Below, piece after piece: positions 5,583 to 13,732 of a stretch of 22,374 nucleotides of DNA. The DNA lies in NCBI GenBank assembly GCA_034437075.1, contig DAOTVD010000384.1:1-22374 (forward strand), in the 5' to 3' direction. Numbering within the stretch: position 1 is the stretch's first letter; every line of letters starts with the position of its first letter. This stretch comes from DAOTVD01 sp034437075 (GTDB taxonomy: Bacteria > Chloroflexota > Anaerolineae > Aggregatilineales > J027). The position numbers were made by a program, and so were the translations under genes. Below the pieces are notes generated by a model. That model had not been told where the DNA came from, did no database searches, and worked only from the letters and a program-made list of their open reading frames with translations.

Positions 5583-8159
5583 ATGGATAACAGCCGCATT
5601 GGTATGGTAAGGCAAGTCAAGATCGACGAGGAGATGCGCGGCGCGTATCTGGATTACGCCATGAGTGTGATTGTCTCGCGCGCCTTGCCCGATGCTCGTG
5701 ATGGCCTGAAGCCTGTACACCGGCGCATCCTGTACGCCATGTGGGATATGGGCATCCGGCCTGGCACACCCTACCGTAAAAGCGCGCGTATCGTGGGCGA
5801 GGTGCTCGGCAAGCTACACCCCCACGGCGACACCTCCGTGTATGATGCGATGGTGCGTTTGGCCCAAGATTTTTCGATGCGCTATCCTCTGGTCGATGGC
5901 CAGGGGAACTTCGGCAGCTTGGATGGCGACCCGCCCGCCGCCATGCGTTACACCGAAGCCCGCATGGCCCACATTGCCGAAGAATTACTGACCGACATCG
6001 ACGCTGAAACGGTCGATTTTGTGCCCAATTTTGACGACAGCCTGCAAGAACCGACCGTCTTGCCGGGGCGGTTGCCCAATCTGCTGCTGAATGGCACCAG
6101 CGGCATTGCTGTCGGTATGGCCACCAACATCCCGCCGCATAACTTGGGCGAGTTGGCAGGCGCTATTGATTACATTATCGGCTGCATGATGGATTACGAA
6201 GGCGACAACCCCGACGCCGCGCTGGATGATATTTCGGTGGATGATCTGCTGGTCTTCGTCAAAGGGCCGGATTTTCCCACCGGGGCTTTGATGGGCGGCA
6301 CGGAACTCCGGGAGGTGTATGCCACAGGCCGGGGGCGGATCATCATGCGGGCCAAAACTAACCTGGAACCCATGCGTGAGAATCGATTCCGCATTGTCGT
6401 CAGCGAAATTCCCTACCAGATCAATAAAGCCAACGTGCTCGAACGTATCGCTGACCTGGTGCGCGAAGGTCGCCTGACGGGCATCACCGATTTGCGCGAT
6501 GAATCCGACCGGGACGGGTTGCGCATTGTCATCGAACTGAGCAAAGACGCCCAGCCAAATCTGGTGCTCAATCGCCTGTTCAAATACACCCAATTGCAAA
6601 CGGGCTTTTACGTGCAAATGTTGGCGCTGGTGGATGCCGAACCGCGCACCTTGCCCCTAAAGCGCGCCTTGCATATTTACATCCAACATCGCGAAAACGT
6701 CATCCGACGGCGCAGTGAATATGACCTGGCCCGCGCCCGGCGCCGCGCGCACATCCTAGAAGGCTTGCTGAAGGCCCTGGCCGAACTGGACGACATCATC
6801 AGCACCATTCGCAACGCCGACAGCGCCGAAGTCGCGCGCACCAGCCTGATGGATCGCTTCGCGTTGACCGAAGAACAAGCCCAAGCCATCCTCGATATGC
6901 AACTGCGGCGCCTGGCCGCCCTAGAACGCCAGCGCATCGAGGATGAATACCGCCAAGTGCTCGCCCAGATCGAATATCTGGAAGATTTGCTGGCCTCGCG
7001 GAGCAAAGTTCTCGATCTCATCCGCGCGGATTTGGCGACCTTGGTCGAGAAATATGGCGACGAACGGCGCACGATCTATTCGCCAGAAATCGACCCCGAC
7101 TTTGACGAGACTGACCTCATCAAGGATGAAGCCGTGCTGGTGAGCCTCAGCGCGCGCGGGTATATCAAACGCACTTCGGCCAGCATCTATCGCGCGCAGC
7201 GGCGCGGCGGGCGCGGCGTGATGGGCATGAGCACCCGCGAAGAAGACGTCGTAGAGCATATTTTCGCGGCGGGCACGCTCGACTATATCCTGTTTTTTAC
7301 CAACCAGGGCAAGGTCTATAGCCTGCCGACCTATCAGTTACCGCAATACGACCGCAGCGGGCGCGGCACCCCCATTAATAGCGTCATCGCGCTCGAACCG
7401 CTAGAGCGCGTCACCGCGACGGTAGCCGTGCCCCGCTTTGATGATGCCGAAGGCTATTTTGTGCTCTGCACACGCCTGGGGCGCATCAAGCGCGTGCATT
7501 TCAGCGAATTTGCCACCGTGCGCCCCTCCGGCCTGATCGCCATGGGGCTAGACGAAAACGACGAACTCGGCTGGGTGCGCCATTCGCGCGGGGAAGATGA
7601 CATTATTCTAGTCTCGCACGCGGGCCTAGCCATCCGCTTTGCAGAAGACACCGTCCGCGTGATGGGCCGCCCCGCCTCGGGGGTGAATGCCATGCGTCTG
7701 GCCGACGATGATCGCCTCATCGGCGCGGATGTCATCCCCGCCGATCGCGTAGACGAGAGCGATTTATTGCTCATCACCGAACGCGGTTTCGGCAAGCGCG
7801 TTCCCGTGGGCGAGTTCCGCGTTCAATCGCGCTATGGTGTCGGTATTCGGGCCATCGGCACGGACATCCAGCGCACCGGGCCTATTGTGGGCGCGTTGAT
7901 TACCCATGACGACGACGACATCACCGCCATTACGCTGAACGGCATCGCCTTACGCACGCGCGTAGAACACATCAACCGCTATAGCCGGACAGCCATGGGC
8001 GTAAAGCTGATGAATCTGGACAAGAAGGATCATGTGGTTTCGGTGGCGCGCGTCGAGCGCACCGAGGAAGATGAACTCTATGCGCTCGACGATGCCCCGG
8101 AAGATGGCGAGATCGTCGAGGTGATGCTGCCCGATGACGATGATCTGGAGGAGGCATAA
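5583..8159 (+). CDS. gyrA: DNA gyrase subunit A
   Basis: An 858-residue type IIA topoisomerase subunit. With GyrB it introduces negative supercoils by cutting and resealing DNA. The catalytic tyrosine is Tyr123 in AMRYTEARM. The quinolone-region helix reads HPHGDTSVYD, so the residue matching E. coli Ser83 is Thr84, and Asp88 matches Asp87. The winged helix (RDGLKPVHRRILYAMWDMG) and the tower and coiled-coil regions follow in normal order. The C-terminal beta-pinwheel begins with the GyrA box QRRGGRG at about residue 539. This box supports gyrase rather than topoisomerase IV. The tail is strongly acidic, as in other gyrases. Only a weak Shine-Dalgarno (TTGAG) precedes the ATG. The downstream gene starts 6 bases after the stop and is probably cotranscribed. 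gyrB is not in the window. Confidence 0.97.
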   Translation: MDNSRIGMVRQVKIDEEMRGAYLDYAMSVIVSRALPDARDGLKPVHRRILYAMWDMGIRPGTPYRKSARIVGEVLGKLHPHGDTSVYDAMVRLAQDFSMRYPLVDGQGNFGSLDGDPPAAMRYTEARMAHIAEELLTDIDAETVDFVPNFDDSLQEPTVLPGRLPNLLLNGTSGIAVGMATNIPPHNLGELAGAIDYIIGCMMDYEGDNPDAALDDISVDDLLVFVKGPDFPTGALMGGTELREVYATGRGRIIMRAKTNLEPMRENRFRIVVSEIPYQINKANVLERIADLVREGRLTGITDLRDESDRDGLRIVIELSKDAQPNLVLNRLFKYTQLQTGFYVQMLALVDAEPRTLPLKRALHIYIQHRENVIRRRSEYDLARARRRAHILEGLLKALAELDDIISTIRNADSAEVARTSLMDRFALTEEQAQAILDMQLRRLAALERQRIEDEYRQVLAQIEYLEDLLASRSKVLDLIRADLATLVEKYGDERRTIYSPEIDPDFDETDLIKDEAVLVSLSARGYIKRTSASIYRAQRRGGRGVMGMSTREEDVVEHIFAAGTLDYILFFTNQGKVYSLPTYQLPQYDRSGRGTPINSVIALEPLERVTATVAVPRFDDAEGYFVLCTRLGRIKRVHFSEFATVRPSGLIAMGLDENDELGWVRHSRGEDDIILVSHAGLAIRFAEDTVRVMGRPASGVNAMRLADDDRLIGADVIPADRVDESDLLLITERGFGKRVPVGEFRVQSRYGVGIRAIGTDIQRTGPIVGALITHDDDDITAITLNGIALRTRVEHINRYSRTAMGVKLMNLDKKDHVVSVARVERTEEDELYALDDAPEDGEIVEVMLPDDDDLEEA

Positions 8160-8165
8160 GCCACC

Positions 8166-9332
8166 ATGCGGCCTGATGCTGAAATGCTCCGCGCGACTTT
8201 ATCGGACGTGAGCACCACCCTCGGCCCGCGCCCGGCGGCCTCCCCTGCCGAACAACACGCCGCCGCATGGGTAGACGAGCGCCTGCGCGCGGCAGGTTAC
8301 ACCCCCCAGCGCCAGAGCTTCCGCACGAGTGACCATCTTTCGAAGCGCTTGCTGCCCAATCTGCTGCTGATTACGGCGGCCCTGGGCGCGGGGCTGGTGG
8401 TGGGGCGCGGGCCGCGTGCGCTGCTCGGCTTGCTGAGCCTGGGCTTGGCCTGGCAATATCGCCATATTTTGCAAGGGGGGCGTCCGCCCTGGGATGATGT
8501 GCTTAGTAACGAAACGTCTGAGAATATCGTGCTGCGCATCAACCCCGCGCGCGCGACCCACCAACGCCTTGTCATCGCCGCCCCGCTGGATTCCACGGTC
8601 AGCCGCTTTGCCAATCGGCCCTACCTGCGCGCCTGGGTGCCACATGTGCTGGCGACGGCGGAAGTCACCGCCTGGAGTGGCGGCCTGCTGAGTTTACTGG
8701 CCACGGATGATCAACGCGACACGGCGACCCATCCCTGGCGGGTGGGTACGGCCTGTTTTGCCTTGGGGCTGGGGGTGCTCGCCGCGCTAGATGCCATGGG
8801 CGAAACCCAGCACAACGCCGCCAACGCCGCCGAACTCGCCGTTTTGGTGAGCCTGGCCGAAGCCCTGGCCGCACAGCCCTTGCAGCAAACCGAAGTCTGG
8901 TTAGTGTTCAGCGGAGCAGGGAGCGTTGCCGGGGCCGGGATGGAAGCCTTCTTGCAAGCCTATGCCGGGTTGTTACAAGATGCGCCATTTGTTGTGCTAG
9001 ATCACGTCGGCGGCGGGGAACTCGCCTGGGTCACAGAGCATCGCCTCAGCGACACGATTCGCTATAGCCCGCCGGCGCAGATGCACGCCTGGGCGACGCG
9101 CGTCGCGGCACAACTGCCCGCTGCTGGGATCATGGGCCGGGCATTGAATACCACCGACTTAACGGCGGTCATTCGGCGCCATGGGGGGTCTGCGCTCTGC
9201 CTAAAGGGCTACGACCGTGCCTCGGGAATGCCGCCGAGCGACGATGACTATTCGCCAGACGCGGCATTAAAAGCTGCCACCTTCACCGCCGCGCTACTGC
9301 GCGATTATGATCGCCGGGGTGGTTTGGCCTGA
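8166..9332 (+). CDS. M28-like membrane protein, probable catalytically dead peptidase homologue
   Basis: A 388-residue protein, probably cotranscribed with gyrA, with GGAGGAGG ending 11 bases before its ATG. The layout follows M28 aminopeptidases: an N-terminal helix with GPRPAASPAEQHAAAWV, then conserved-position segments, broken by membrane segments at about 63-98 and 160-208. The metal site is largely lost. AAPLDS (138-143) stands where M28 has AHxDS, so His became Pro. NAANAAELAVL (218-228) stands where M28 has NDNASGVAVL, so the bridging Asp became Ala. FSGAGSVAGAG stands where the family has FxGAEExGLLG, so both Glu are gone. The last ligand, in the HTxxD region, reads PPSDDDYSPD with no His. 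Asp142 and the Asp in VLDHVGG remain. I infer a non-enzymatic membrane protein with an M28 fold. Remote homology is moderately sure; function is unknown. Confidence 0.7.
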   Translation: MRPDAEMLRATLSDVSTTLGPRPAASPAEQHAAAWVDERLRAAGYTPQRQSFRTSDHLSKRLLPNLLLITAALGAGLVVGRGPRALLGLLSLGLAWQYRHILQGGRPPWDDVLSNETSENIVLRINPARATHQRLVIAAPLDSTVSRFANRPYLRAWVPHVLATAEVTAWSGGLLSLLATDDQRDTATHPWRVGTACFALGLGVLAALDAMGETQHNAANAAELAVLVSLAEALAAQPLQQTEVWLVFSGAGSVAGAGMEAFLQAYAGLLQDAPFVVLDHVGGGELAWVTEHRLSDTIRYSPPAQMHAWATRVAAQLPAAGIMGRALNTTDLTAVIRRHGGSALCLKGYDRASGMPPSDDDYSPDAALKAATFTAALLRDYDRRGGLA

Positions 9333-9337
9333 AGCGG

Positions 9338-9970
9338 TTAATCATCCAGGGGCGTGCGGTAGACGGTTAAGCGCCCCATGTCATCCCCTTGCGCGACACA
9401 CGCGGTCATCTCCACACGCCATGCCCGCCCGCCAGAGGCCCAACTGAGCCCTTCCTCTACCAAACCCTGATTGATATGGCAGATTGGGCGCTCGCTGCGC
9501 AGCCCCCAACACATGGGGCAGCGTTCGAGCGTGTAAATATAGGTTTCTTCGTCGTAGGGATACACGCGCGTTAGCTGGTCGGAAAACTCCGTGATGACCC
9601 GCCCCATGGCAGGTAAGCCCAGCGCTAGTTTTTCTTGCATAGGAATCGGGCGTTGGGCTAGGTCGCTGGCCCCGGCCAGGTCGCCAAAATGGCGTAACCC
9701 TTCCTTAAAGGCTGTTTGCCCAGCCAGACGCGCGCACTCGTCGCCTTCCTCCGCCCCGAAGACCTGCGTATGCGCGGCCCGAATACGCGACAAATAGGTG
9801 AAAGCGAAGCTTTTTTCCAGGTTATCGGGCAAGGTATGGCGGGCCAGTTGGGGCAACTCGGCGGCGCTCATCAGGGCGTTGAAATCGTCCTCGTGCATCA
9901 CCTGGCGCATCGCGTCGATGAGGATACGCGCGAATTTATTGGGCAGGTTAAAACCACTTTTTTCCAACAT
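9338..9970 (-). CDS. V4R/hydrocarbon-binding-like domain protein
   Basis: A 210-residue protein. The ATG at 9970 follows AAAGG. The frame is open for 68 more codons upstream, but that part is translated palindrome sequence and is rejected. An N-terminal helical region (about 1-70) precedes a domain with four cysteines: Cys151 and Cys154 in CPMCWGLRSERPIC, Cys164, and Cys191 in EMTACVAQGDDMGRLTV. The order Cys cluster, Gly-rich helix (HINQGLVEEGLSWASGG), then a strand with Cys-x-x-x-Gly-Asp resembles the end of V4R (4-vinyl reductase) and related ATC-hydrolase-like domains, which bind small hydrophobic ligands or metals. Cytoplasmic. It converges with the M28-like gene, with 5 bases between the stops. 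Family assignment is by pattern only; a distinct lineage-specific family is possible. Confidence 0.6.
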   Translation of the reverse strand: MLEKSGFNLPNKFARILIDAMRQVMHEDDFNALMSAAELPQLARHTLPDNLEKSFAFTYLSRIRAAHTQVFGAEEGDECARLAGQTAFKEGLRHFGDLAGASDLAQRPIPMQEKLALGLPAMGRVITEFSDQLTRVYPYDEETYIYTLERCPMCWGLRSERPICHINQGLVEEGLSWASGGRAWRVEMTACVAQGDDMGRLTVYRTPLDD

Positions 9971-10003
9971 GGGCGAGCCTTTGCATTCGTTTTTTTTTAT
10001 TCT

Positions 10004-10072
10004 CAACAGCGTTTGGGGGTGGGGCATTTGATCAAAGAGTGGGTGGGACACGCACCGCCTCAAACACTGTTG
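10004..10072. repeat. Long imperfect inverted repeat upstream of the V4R-like gene
   Basis: The arms at 10004-10018 and 10058-10072 can pair over about 14 positions with one C/A mismatch and one G-U: CAACAG-C-GTTTGGGG against CCTCAAAC-A-CTGTTG. The loop is 39 bases. It lies 34 bases upstream of the V4R-like start codon, beside a run of T (9990-9998). It could be a leader structure of that gene or part of a small dispersed element. Confidence 0.4.
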
Positions 10073-10107
10073 TTTACCCCCCTCTAACTCACATCTGTGC
10101 ACAATAG

Positions 10108-10140
10108 CCCCTCCCTTAATTCGGGGAGGGGTTGGGGTGG
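10108..10140. repeat. REP-like palindrome with G-rich flank
   Basis: CCCCTCCC (10108-10115) and GGGAGGGG (10124-10131) form a perfect 8-bp stem with loop TTAATTCG, followed directly by TTGGGGTGG. From general knowledge, elements of this style are abundant in Chloroflexota and cyanobacterial genomes as dispersed intergenic repeats. Only this copy is in the window, so its repetitive nature is inferred. Confidence 0.5.
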
Positions 10141-10143
10141 GGT

Positions 10144-10202
10144 AAGGCGTAACTCCGAGTAAGTCGGCTTCCATTCATCAAAAAAATGGAAGCTTGCGCC
10201 TT
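10144..10202 (-). terminator. Nested stem-loop at the 3' end of the pdh operon
   Basis: An outer stem (AAGGCGTAA 10144-10152 with TTGCGCCTT 10194-10202) encloses an inner perfect 9-bp stem (GCTTCCATT 10167-10175 with AATGGAAGC 10185-10193). The outer arm overlaps the pdhC stop codon (10201-10203). On the minus strand no long T tract follows, so it may be a 3' stabiliser as much as a terminator. Confidence 0.4.
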
Positions 10203-11514
10203 ACACCAACAAGCGCATGGGGTTTTCGATGAGCGTTTTCACATATTGCAAATACTCGGCCCCTTCGGCGCCATCGCTGGTGCGATGATCCACGCTGATG
10301 GTGACCTTCATAATCGTCGCGATGCTCATTTCGCCATCCGCGTTCACGACCGGGGTCTTTTGCCCAGCGCCGATGGCCAGAATGCCCGCTTCGGGCGGAT
10401 TGATGATCGCGGTGAAATGCTCCACACCGAACGGCCCCAGGTTGCTAACCGTAAAGGTGCTGCCTTCGATGTCCTCGGGCCGAACTTTGCCATCACGCGC
10501 GGCTTTGATCATCTTCTTGTTTTTGGCCGCCATGGTGCCCAGCGCGGTGGAGTCCGCTTTGCGGGCCACGACGTTAATCAGCCCGCCCCCTTCCAGCGCG
10601 ACCGCAATGCCGATATTGATATCTTGGTAGCGGATCAGCTTATCGCCGTGCCAGTGGGTGTTCAGGTTCGGGTATTCACGCAGGGCCAGCGCGGTAGCCT
10701 TCACCACCAGGTCGTTGACCGTGATCTTGTGCTCATCATCAACGCCGTCGTTGAGTTGCTTGCGCAGCGCGAGCAGGTCATCAATGCGCATGGCGGTCGT
10801 GACGGTAAAATGCGGTACATGCTGCTTGCTGTTGACCATGCGTGACGCGATGGTTTTGCGTAGCTTGCTCAGGTCAATCGTCTCGTGGGGGACATCCAGC
10901 ACGCTGTAGGACGGCGCAGGGCCTAAGCCGCCCCCGTTGGCGGATGGCGCGGCCATGCCCGCGCCGCTGGGCATCTGGGCGGGGTCGAAGCTTTCCACGT
11001 CTTGCTTGACAATACGCCCGCCAGGGCCGGAGCCCGTGACATAATGCAAATTGATGCCTTTTTCGCTGGCGATACGCCGCGCGACCGGGCTAGCCTTCAC
11101 ACGGCCACCATTATCGGCGGGCGCGGGGCGCTGCGGTTCGGAACGGGGCGCGGGCGCTCCCCCAGCGGCACTTTCGGCGGCGGGTTGCGCTTCTTCTTCC
11201 TGTACGGGTTCCTCAGCGGGGGCACTCACCCCACCACCCGCCGCGATTTGGTCGAGCAAGCCCTGGTAATCTTCGCCTTCCGCGCCCACGATGGCAATCG
11301 GCGCGCCGACTTCTAGGATGTCGCCCGGTTCGGCTAGCACGTGCAACAGCGTGCCATCCAGATAGGTCTCGACCTCGACGGTGGCTTTATCGGTTTCCAC
11401 CTCCGCGATGACATCGCCAGAAGCGATTTTGTCGCCGACGTTTTTCGTCCAGGCGGCGAAGGTGCCTTCTTGCATATCGAAGCCCAGTTTGGGCATGTTG
11501 ACAACATCAGCCAT
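10201..11514 (-). CDS. pdhC: Pyruvate dehydrogenase complex E2, dihydrolipoamide acetyltransferase
   Basis: A 437-residue E2 component of a 2-oxo acid dehydrogenase complex. It transfers the acyl group from E1 to CoA and forms the core of the complex. A single lipoyl domain (residues 1-80) carries the lipoylated Lys43 in VETDKATVEVE. A long Ala-, Pro- and Glu-rich hinge (about 90-135) follows. The peripheral subunit-binding domain (about 140-173) contains SPVARRIASEKGIN and GSGPGGRIVKQDV. The catalytic acyltransferase domain (about 205-437) ends with VDHRTSDG, where His410 and Asp414 are the active-site pair. The start overlaps the pdhB stop by one base (TAATG), with AAGGAG upstream inside pdhB, indicating translational coupling. 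Assignment to pyruvate rests on the gene set; a branched-chain or acetoin complex is a less likely alternative. E3 is not in the window. Confidence 0.93.
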   Translation of the reverse strand: MADVVNMPKLGFDMQEGTFAAWTKNVGDKIASGDVIAEVETDKATVEVETYLDGTLLHVLAEPGDILEVGAPIAIVGAEGEDYQGLLDQIAAGGGVSAPAEEPVQEEEAQPAAESAAGGAPAPRSEPQRPAPADNGGRVKASPVARRIASEKGINLHYVTGSGPGGRIVKQDVESFDPAQMPSGAGMAAPSANGGGLGPAPSYSVLDVPHETIDLSKLRKTIASRMVNSKQHVPHFTVTTAMRIDDLLALRKQLNDGVDDEHKITVNDLVVKATALALREYPNLNTHWHGDKLIRYQDINIGIAVALEGGGLINVVARKADSTALGTMAAKNKKMIKAARDGKVRPEDIEGSTFTVSNLGPFGVEHFTAIINPPEAGILAIGAGQKTPVVNADGEMSIATIMKVTISVDHRTSDGAEGAEYLQYVKTLIENPMRLLV

Positions 11515-12518
11515 TAGTACATGATCTCCTTCACGGCGGCCACGACCTTATCAGCGTCGGGCAGCGCGTGTTGCTCTAAATCTCGGCTATAGGGTAGCGG
11601 CACATCGGCGGCGCTGACACGCAACACGGGCGCATCCAGGTCATCGAAGGCGTGTTCTTGCAATTGGGCGGCTACTTCACTGCCGAAGCTGAACAGCGGC
11701 AAGGACTCCTCCACGACGACCGCGCGGTGGGTCTTGCGGATGCTCTCTAGCGCCAAGCTCAAATCCAACGGGCGCAAGGCGCGCACGTCGATTATATCGG
11801 CCTCGATGCCCTCTTTGCTCAGTTTTTCGGCGGCTTCCAGGCACCAATATAGCCCCTTGCTAAAGGTCACCAGCGTAACATCATCGCCGTGGCGCTTGCG
11901 GTCGCTGACACCCAAAGGAATGATGAAATCATCATCTTCGGGGATGGGCATATCGCCGCGCGTTTGGTAGAGCGTGGCGTGTTCCACAAACAGCACGGGG
12001 TTATCGCTGCGGATGGCCGCTTTGAGCAAGCCTTTGGCGTCGTAGGGCGTCGCGGGGGTGATGACATACAAGCCGGGGAAATGCGCGAAGATCGGTTCGG
12101 GGGCGTGGCTGTGCGTCGCGCCGAGTTGGCGCCCGCCGCCCGTGGTCGTGCGGATGACCAGCGGCACGGTAAACTGCCCGCCGAACATATAATGCACTTT
12201 GGCGGCGTGGTTGATTATGGCATCCAGGGCCAGGAACGCGAAATTGATGGTCATGAGCTCGGCCACGGGGCGCAACCCTGCCATGGCCGCGCCTGTCCCC
12301 GCGCCGACGATGGCCATCTCCGAAATGGGCGTATCCCGGACGCGCCGCTCGCCAAATTCGTCATAAAAGCCGCGCGTCACGGCATACGTACCGCCCCACA
12401 CGCCGACTTCCTCACCCATGATGAACACGCGGTCGTCGCGCAGCATTTCCTCGCGCAGGGCTTCGCTCAGCGCCTCGCGGATGGTTAGCCGAATGCGGTC
12501 TTTTTGTTTGGTCGCCAT
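11514..12518 (-). CDS. pdhB: Pyruvate dehydrogenase E1 component, beta subunit
   Basis: A 334-residue E1-beta subunit of the transketolase-like family. It shares the thiamine diphosphate site with E1-alpha. Recognisable segments in order are: REALSEALREEMLRDDRVFI at the start; GEEVGVWGGTYAVTRGF; DTPISEMAIVGAGTGAAMAGLRPVAE, with the conserved glutamate that activates the cofactor; a middle region with TRTTGGGRQLGATHSHAPE-type residues; and the C-terminal domain with DIIDVRALRPLD and VVVEESLPLFSFGSEVAA. Length is normal. The start lies 3 bases after the pdhA stop, with GGAAGG inside the end of pdhA, so the two subunits are probably made in equal amount. Confidence 0.94.
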   Translation of the reverse strand: MATKQKDRIRLTIREALSEALREEMLRDDRVFIMGEEVGVWGGTYAVTRGFYDEFGERRVRDTPISEMAIVGAGTGAAMAGLRPVAELMTINFAFLALDAIINHAAKVHYMFGGQFTVPLVIRTTTGGGRQLGATHSHAPEPIFAHFPGLYVITPATPYDAKGLLKAAIRSDNPVLFVEHATLYQTRGDMPIPEDDDFIIPLGVSDRKRHGDDVTLVTFSKGLYWCLEAAEKLSKEGIEADIIDVRALRPLDLSLALESIRKTHRAVVVEESLPLFSFGSEVAAQLQEHAFDDLDAPVLRVSAADVPLPYSRDLEQHALPDADKVVAAVKEIMY

Positions 12519-12521
12519 GGG

Positions 12522-13523
12522 TTAGCCTTCCGTTTGCTCGGTATATTGCGGGTCATATTCTTCGGCATAGATGTGGTCTTGTAGCGTGTCGAGCTCGGGC
12601 AAGGGGCTTTCTTCGGCAAACTGCACGGCCTCTTTGATCTCGTCGAGCACGGCAAGCTCGATGTCATCAAGTTCTTCTTGCTTGAAGTTCTTGTCTGTCA
12701 TCAGATAATCGCGATAGATTTTGATGGGGTCGCCCTCTTGATATTGCGCGATCTCGTCTTTGCTGCGGTAGCGCTCGGGGTCGCCCATAGAATGCCCCTG
12801 GAAACGATAAGTCATGATCTCCACGAGGCCGGGGCCGTTTTTGCGCACTTTGTCCAGCGCATCGAGCATATGCTCGTAGGTTTCGATGACGTTCATACCG
12901 TCTACGCGCCCGAAGTCTTGCATGCCATAGGCCACCGCCCGGCGGTGCAGTTCGGTTTGGCCGCTGGCGCGTTCGACTGCCGTGCCCATGCCATACTGAT
13001 TATTCTCCACGGCCCATAGCACGGGCAGCTTCCAGACGGCGCTCATGTTCAGCGATTCGTGAAAATAGCCGATATTCGTAGAGCCGTCGCCCATCAGGGC
13101 CAAAACGGCAAAATCTTCGTCATTATAGCGGGCCTTCAGCGCGATGCCGGTCGCCAGGGGCAAATGCCCGCCCACGATGCCATAGCCACCCCAGAAGTTA
13201 TGCTCCCGGCTGCCAAAGTGCATACTGCCACCCCGCCCGCCAGAGACACCCGTCGCCTTGCCCAGCAATTCGGCAAAGCATCCTTTGGCGCTCAGGCCAC
13301 GCGCCAACGCGACGCCGTGGTCACGATACGCAGTGATCACGTGGTCTTCTTCGCGCAGCGCGCGAATCGCGCCGACACCGGTGGCTTCTTGCCCGATATA
13401 CAGATGCAAAAAGCCGCCGATTTTGCCTTGCTGATAGAGTTCGGCACTTTTTTCTTCGAAGCGCCGGATGAGTACCATGTCGTGGTACATATCCAGCAAC
13501 AGTGATTTAGTGAGTTTCGCCAT
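12522..13523 (-). CDS. pdhA: Pyruvate dehydrogenase E1 component, alpha subunit
   Basis: A 333-residue E1-alpha subunit, first gene of the pdh operon. It decarboxylates pyruvate with thiamine diphosphate and passes the acetyl unit to the E2 lipoyl arm. The cofactor motif GDGSTN starts at residue 145 and ends with AVENN at 175. Other conserved parts are AYRDHG (65-70), GGRGGSMH (95-102) and MGDPERYRSKDEI in the phosphorylation-loop region. The ATG at 13523 was chosen because GGAG lies 6 bases upstream and the family N-terminus begins there; a start nine codons further upstream is possible. It is expressed from the promoter at 13614-13643. Two 39-bp direct repeats lie just upstream of that promoter. 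Confidence 0.94.
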   Translation of the reverse strand: MAKLTKSLLLDMYHDMVLIRRFEEKSAELYQQGKIGGFLHLYIGQEATGVGAIRALREEDHVITAYRDHGVALARGLSAKGCFAELLGKATGVSGGRGGSMHFGSREHNFWGGYGIVGGHLPLATGIALKARYNDEDFAVLALMGDGSTNIGYFHESLNMSAVWKLPVLWAVENNQYGMGTAVERASGQTELHRRAVAYGMQDFGRVDGMNVIETYEHMLDALDKVRKNGPGLVEIMTYRFQGHSMGDPERYRSKDEIAQYQEGDPIKIYRDYLMTDKNFKQEELDDIELAVLDEIKEAVQFAEESPLPELDTLQDHIYAEEYDPQYTEQTEG

Positions 13524-13613
13524 GCGGTACTCCGCTCGTTGTCGTGTCAAATGTCGAATGTTGTGAGCCTATCGCAAGAGAGGCTGAAATTGTGTGTCAA
13601 TTAAAGTATCTCT

Positions 13614-13643
13614 ATTATATCGGGAGTCTCGCCTCGGTGCCAA
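13614..13643 (-). promoter_or_regulatory. pdhABC operon promoter
   Basis: On the minus strand, TTGGCA (13643-13638) and a perfect TATAAT (13619-13614) are 18 bp apart. The start would be near 13607, giving a leader of about 84 bases. This is the best pdh promoter in the gap, and the direct repeats begin 18 bp upstream of its -35 box. Confidence 0.65.
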
Positions 13644-13660
13644 ACCCTGTCTCCTGCCCT

Positions 13661-13699
13661 TGGAACGGTTGTTAGTCTAGGGTTACGTGCTGTGCTGCT
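13661..13699. repeat. 39-bp direct repeat, copy 1
   Basis: First of two identical 39-bp copies, beginning TGGAACGGTTG and ending GTGCTGTGCTGCT. The copies start 72 bp apart, leaving 33 bp between them. No strong dyad is visible inside the unit. It lies between the pdh promoter and the divergent STAS-like gene. Confidence 0.85.
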
Positions 13700-13732
13700 T
13701 TGGTACGAGTATAACGGCTCGCTCAGTCTATG

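Noticed and set aside
5985..6617. 210-codon open frame antisense to gyrA, and similar long antisense frames over pdhABC, sppA and hisS
   Set aside because: These mirror the codon bias of GC-rich real genes on the other strand and show no family likeness or ribosome-binding sites.
9971..10174. N-terminal extension of the V4R-like protein by 68 residues
   Set aside because: The extension is translated palindromic DNA rich in Pro and Cys; the ATG at 9970 has a ribosome-binding site.
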